Below are positions 60,907 to 64,000 of a stretch of 64,000 bases of DNA, one piece after another. A model generated the notes under the pieces. That model was not told the origin of the DNA. It was given only the letters and a program-made list of their open reading frames with translations, and ran no database searches. The stretch is from CF-167 sp963695195 (lineage in GTDB: Bacteria > Chloroflexota > Limnocylindria > QHBO01). The stretch lies in the NCBI GenBank assembly GCA_963695195.1, contig CAVOGE010000007.1, positions 248,001 through 312,000 on the forward strand. Reading direction: 5' to 3'. Position numbers and translations under genes: made by a program. Each line of letters starts with the position of its first letter. Within the stretch, counting starts at the first letter, position 1.

Positions 60907-60912
60907 ATGATA
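60907..60912 (-). promoter_or_regulatory. -10 box of leaderless promoter for the DNA ligase gene
   Basis: TATCAT on the minus strand, 9 nt before the ligase ATG at 60897. Confidence 0.5.
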
Positions 60913-60941
60913 CCCGGGGTGCTTGTAGCCGCCGCATGGGT

Positions 60942-60947
60942 GATACT
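60942..60947 (+). promoter_or_regulatory. -10 box of leaderless promoter for the beta-CASP nuclease gene
   Basis: GATACT, 9 nt before the GTG at 60957. It overlaps the first codons of the longer ATG version and so favours the GTG. Confidence 0.4.
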
Positions 60948-60956
60948 CGCCGCATC

Positions 60957-62495
60957 GTGTCGATCCAGATTCAGTTCCTGGGTGCCGTCGGCACCGTCAC
61001 CGGGTCGCAATTCCTCGTCACGGCGCGCTCCAAGGCGGGGGCCGAACGACGCGTGCTGGTCGATTGCGGCATGTTCCAGGGCTCACCGCACGAGGTGAGC
61101 CGCAACCGGATGGCGTTCGCCTTCGACCCCTCGACGCTCAACGCCGCGCTGCTCACCCACGCGCACCTCGATCACTGCGGTCGCCTGCCGGCCCTCGTCA
61201 AGGCGGGCCACTCCGGGCCGATCTACGCCACCGACGGAACGGTGGATCTCGCGGGGATCGTCCTGCGCGACGCCGCCAAGCTCCAGGAGGAGGCGGAGGC
61301 ACGCTGGCGCCGCCGCCATCCCGACGAGGCGGCCGCCCATGACGCCGAACTCGACGACGAGGACGCAGCGGTCGAATCCGACGCGAGAATGCCCGCACGG
61401 CTGCGCGAGGCCACCCCAGAGGGATCGACGACACACCGCGCTGCGCTCTATGGCATGGCCGACGTCGAGCAGACGGTGCGGCAATTCCGCCCGGTCGCCT
61501 ACGACGTCGCGGTCGAGGTGGCCGACGGGTTCAGTGCCACGTTCCGCGATGCGGGACACATTCTCGGCTCGGCGATCATCGAGCTCCGGGTCACCGACGG
61601 CGCGGACACCAGCACGATCGTCTTCTCCGGTGACCTCGGGCGATGCGAGACGCCGATCCTGCGCGATCCGACCCCGATCTCCCACGCCGATTTCGTGCTG
61701 GTCGAATCGACCTATGGCGACCGCGAGCACGCACCACACGCGGAAGCCATGAACGAGCTGGTGAGTGCCATCAGCGAGGTGGCCGATGATCGCGGGGTGC
61801 TGCTGGTGCCTGCGTTCGCGATCGGCCGCACCCAGGAGCTGGTCTGGGTCCTCGACGAGCTGCTGCGTGATGGGCGTATCCCGCGACTGCCGCTGTACCT
61901 GGACTCGCCGATGGCCAGCCGGGCAAGCGACGTCTACCTGCGCCACCCCGAGGACTACGACGAGGAGACTGCCGGACTGCTGCGCGGCGGCGACTCGCCG
62001 CTGACCTACCCGGGAGAGAGCTTCACAAACTCGGTCGAGGACTCCAAGGCGATTCGGACCCAGCCGCGCCCACTGATGCTGGTGGCCAGCTCGGGGATGC
62101 TCACCGGCGGCCGGATCATGCACCACCTCAAGGACTTCCTCCCCGATCCGGCCTGCACGCTCCTGTTCATCGGCTACCAGGGCGAGGGGACGCTGGGGAG
62201 GCACATCCAGTCGGGCGGTGCAACGGCGCGGGTCGATGGCGAGGAGTACCCGGTTCGTTGCCGCGTGCGATCCATCTCAGGCTTCTCCGCCCATGCCGAC
62301 GAGCACGAGCTGCTCGACTGGCTGGGCAATTTCGCACGGGTCGGAGCGTCCGAGGCTCCGAATGGGGAGCCGAAGCGCGTGTTCGTGGTCCACGGTGACC
62401 CCGACGCCGCCGAAGCCCTGGCTGCGAAGATCCGTGCTTCGCTTCGGCTGGACGCACATCTCCCGGCCTACCTGGAGACGATTCAGCTGCGCTGA
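60957..62495 (+). CDS. Beta-CASP metallo-beta-lactamase ribonuclease
   Basis: RNA-processing nuclease of the CPSF/YsxH-like branch, 512 aa from GTG 60957 (519 from ATG 60936). IQIQFLGAVGTVTGSQFLV opens the fold. Zinc motifs THAHLDHCGRLPALV, DAGHILGSAII and SGDLGRCETPIL are followed by the beta-CASP motifs VESTYGDREH, MLVASSGMLTGGRIMHHL and ISGFSAHADEHEL. A charged insertion (about residues 115-165) separates the two halves. Cleaves or trims RNA; a 5' or 3' preference cannot be read. Confidence 0.92.
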   Translation: MSIQIQFLGAVGTVTGSQFLVTARSKAGAERRVLVDCGMFQGSPHEVSRNRMAFAFDPSTLNAALLTHAHLDHCGRLPALVKAGHSGPIYATDGTVDLAGIVLRDAAKLQEEAEARWRRRHPDEAAAHDAELDDEDAAVESDARMPARLREATPEGSTTHRAALYGMADVEQTVRQFRPVAYDVAVEVADGFSATFRDAGHILGSAIIELRVTDGADTSTIVFSGDLGRCETPILRDPTPISHADFVLVESTYGDREHAPHAEAMNELVSAISEVADDRGVLLVPAFAIGRTQELVWVLDELLRDGRIPRLPLYLDSPMASRASDVYLRHPEDYDEETAGLLRGGDSPLTYPGESFTNSVEDSKAIRTQPRPLMLVASSGMLTGGRIMHHLKDFLPDPACTLLFIGYQGEGTLGRHIQSGGATARVDGEEYPVRCRVRSISGFSAHADEHELLDWLGNFARVGASEAPNGEPKRVFVVHGDPDAAEALAAKIRASLRLDAHLPAYLETIQLR

Positions 62496-62511
62496 TCTTG
62501 CGCGGGATGGC

Positions 62512-62517
62512 TAGCAT
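62512..62517 (+). promoter_or_regulatory. -10 box of leaderless promoter for the SAM hydrolase gene
   Basis: TAGCAT, 7 nt before the ATG at 62525, in the 29-nt gap after the nuclease gene. Confidence 0.5.
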
Positions 62518-62524
62518 GCCGCGC

Positions 62525-63364
62525 ATGACCGAGCGGCCATTCATCTCGTTCCTGACCGATTTCGGTGCCACCTCAAGCGCGCCGGCCGTCTGCCGGGGAG
62601 TGATGCTCGGCATCGCACCGGACGCGCGGCTGGTGGACATCACCCACGCGATTCGACAGTTCGCGGTGCGTGACGGCGCCTTCCTGCTGGCGCGCAGCGT
62701 GCCGTACTTCCCGGTGGGCGTGCACGTGGCGGTGGTCGACCCCGGAGTGGGAACCCCCCGTCGTCCTGTCGCGCTGCGCGCGGCGCGCGGCGACCTGTTT
62801 GTCGGGCCGGACAATGGGCTGCTGGCACCCGCGGCGGAGGTGCTCGGCGGTATCGTCGAAGCGCGGACGCTGGAGAACCGTGGTCTGTGGCTGCCGGTCG
62901 TCTCGAACACGTTCCACGGGCGCGACATCTTCTCGCCGGTCGGAGCCTGGCTGGCCACTGGCACCCCCTTTGCAGAGGTCGGACCGCTCCTCGACCCGGC
63001 CGAGCTCGTCCGGTTCGCGATGCCCGGCGCCACGCTCCGCGACGGCGGCCTGGACACCTCCATCCTGTTCATCGACGCATTTGGGAACTGCCGCCTTGCC
63101 GGAGAGACCGCCGACCTGGCTGCGGCGGCGGGCAACCTGACGAGCGGCCGCATCTTCGACCTCGTCCTCCCAGGCCGCGACGGCCGACCGCCTCGACGCA
63201 CACCGATTCCCTGGGTCTCCACCTTCGGCGAGGTTCCGCCTGGTGCACCGCTTCTCTTCGAGGACGCCGACTACGCCGGCCCCGCCCTGGCGGTCAACCG
63301 GGGGTCGGCCGCGGAGCGATTCGGCCTGAACCTCGATGACGCGGTGCGGCTGGAGCCCACCTGA
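62525..63364 (+). CDS. SAM hydrolase (S-adenosyl-L-methionine hydroxide adenosyltransferase, DUF62)
   Basis: Splits S-adenosylmethionine into adenosine and methionine. 279 aa. Family motifs: SFLTDFGATSSAPAVC, DARLVDITHAIRQFAVRDGA, VVDPGVGTPRRPV, FVGPDNGLLAPAA, FHGRDIFSPVGAWLA and ILFIDAFGNCRL. The start at 62525 (MTERPFISF) is chosen from the -10 spacing and from homology. It is 3 nt from an ECF-transporter ATPase gene, so the two probably form one operon. Confidence 0.92.
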   Translation: MTERPFISFLTDFGATSSAPAVCRGVMLGIAPDARLVDITHAIRQFAVRDGAFLLARSVPYFPVGVHVAVVDPGVGTPRRPVALRAARGDLFVGPDNGLLAPAAEVLGGIVEARTLENRGLWLPVVSNTFHGRDIFSPVGAWLATGTPFAEVGPLLDPAELVRFAMPGATLRDGGLDTSILFIDAFGNCRLAGETADLAAAAGNLTSGRIFDLVLPGRDGRPPRRTPIPWVSTFGEVPPGAPLLFEDADYAGPALAVNRGSAAERFGLNLDDAVRLEPT

Positions 63365-63367
63365 CCG

Positions 63368-64000
63368 ATGCCCGATGCGCCCCTGCTGGAGATCGAATCA
63401 CTCAACTTCCGCTACCGGCGCGCGACGGAACCTGCCCTGAGAGACCTCTCGCTCACCATGCGGGACGGCGAGGTGCTGCTCGTCGCCGGGCCATCGGGCT
63501 GCGGAAAGTCCACGCTTATCCGGGCCATCAACGGCCTGATCCCGCACGCCTACCGCGGGGAGATGAGCGGGCGCGTCCTGGTGGACGGTCGGTCCACGAC
63601 CGACCTCCGGCTCCGCGACCTCGCGCCCCTGATCGGCACGGTGCTGCAGGATCCCCGCAAGCAGCTGGTGGCGTCGACCGTCGTCGGTGAGCTGGCCTTT
63701 GGACCTGAGAACCTCGGCATGCCGCCCGCCGAGATCCGCTCCCGGCTGACTGAGGTCGCGGTGACGACCGGTATCGAGCACCTCATGGGGCGGACCACCG
63801 ACGAGTTGTCCGGCGGGGAGGGCCAGCAGCTTGCGATCGCGGGGGCGCTGATGCTCCGACCGCGCCTGCTGGTGCTCGACGAGCCGCTGGCCAATCTCGA
63901 CCCCGTCGCCGCGCATCGCCTTCTGGCACTCGTGCGCAAGCTGGCCGATGCCGGGACGGCGGTGGTCATCGTCGAGCACCGGATCGAGGACGTCCTGGAC
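63368..64000 (+). CDS. ecfA: ECF-transporter ATPase component (partial, 3' end outside window)
   Basis: ABC ATPase of the energy-coupling factor type, open to the end of the window (211 codons seen). Walker A GPSGCGKST (residues 41-49), the Q-loop VLQDPRKQLV, signature LSGGEGQQLAIA, Walker B LLVLDEP, D-loop ANLDP and H-loop VIVEHR. Short coupling-type Q-loop with 'DPRKQ' and no extended C-terminus fit EcfA1/A2, which power vitamin or metal uptake. Its transport partner lies outside the window. Confidence 0.9.
   Translation, partial: MPDAPLLEIESLNFRYRRATEPALRDLSLTMRDGEVLLVAGPSGCGKSTLIRAINGLIPHAYRGEMSGRVLVDGRSTTDLRLRDLAPLIGTVLQDPRKQLVASTVVGELAFGPENLGMPPAEIRSRLTEVAVTTGIEHLMGRTTDELSGGEGQQLAIAGALMLRPRLLVLDEPLANLDPVAAHRLLALVRKLADAGTAVVIVEHRIEDVLD

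Overview
This is 64 kb of GC-rich chromosome packed with housekeeping and central-metabolism genes. There is no prophage, transposon, CRISPR array, rRNA or tRNA that I can see. Gene content and order point to a member of the Chloroflexota, probably an uncultured free-living lineage near Limnocylindria. The evidence is obg-nadD-rsfS, a Rho with a Gly/Arg-rich N-terminus, an OpcA-containing pentose-phosphate cluster, a PNP-type ureohydrolase, zinc-ribbon proteins, short unspaced operons and DNA ligase D-type polymerase. This assignment is inference from gene content only.

Layout. 1-3000 (+): end of comEC, an HD protein, holA. 2998-13188 (-): zinc-ribbon protein, rsfS, nadD, obg, an M23 peptidase, a lipoprotein amidase, rho, a frameshifted metallopeptidase and pyrG. 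13313-18149: a GNAT protein divergent from a UbiA-type prenyltransferase, a 50-aa membrane protein, an internally duplicated protein, and psuG-psuK-DUF2203. 18276-23828: a ureohydrolase, then (-) a proline-rich zinc-ribbon membrane protein, moaE, moaD, a multi-span membrane protein, a Rieske ferredoxin and an aldehyde dehydrogenase. 23904-29819 (+): a frameshifted CruF-like gene, an M20 peptidase, fabD and two tandem KAS II genes. 29816-33757: a Nudix hydrolase, an MFS transporter fused to a cyclic-nucleotide-binding domain, and cysS. 34014-45617 (-): one long unit tkt-tal-pgi-gnd-zwf-opcA-pgl that continues into a small membrane gene, a thioredoxin-like gene, a proline dehydrogenase and two unknown genes. 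45712-51518: a zinc-ribbon protein, a small membrane protein, marR-emrB-pncA, an ICMT-like methyltransferase and an HTH protein with a long disordered tail. 51637-64000: glgP, a coiled-coil M23 peptidase, brkB, ligD polymerase, GNAT, DUF885 peptidase, an ATP-dependent DNA ligase, a beta-CASP ribonuclease, a SAM hydrolase and the start of an ECF-transporter ATPase.

How the parts work together. The tkt-to-pgl unit encodes both branches of the pentose-phosphate pathway and so couples NADPH supply to ribose supply. The fab, moa, psu and obg-nadD-rsfS groups are each coherent small operons joined by 1-4 nt stop/start overlaps (ATGA, GTGA, TGATG). ligD polymerase and the stand-alone ligase could form a split end-joining pair.

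Two window-wide features stand out. First, about 18 genes have a TANNNT-like -10 box only 6-9 nt before their start codon, so leaderless mRNAs seem to be the default at operon heads. Second, convergent genes usually touch or share a CTAG stop. The 256-nt convergent spacer at 33758-34013 breaks this rule and carries several stems, which makes it the best candidate here for an undescribed RNA element. Four places (about 11207, 21014, 24434 and 36373) look like single inserted bases that split otherwise normal genes; sequence error is the simplest explanation for at least some of them.
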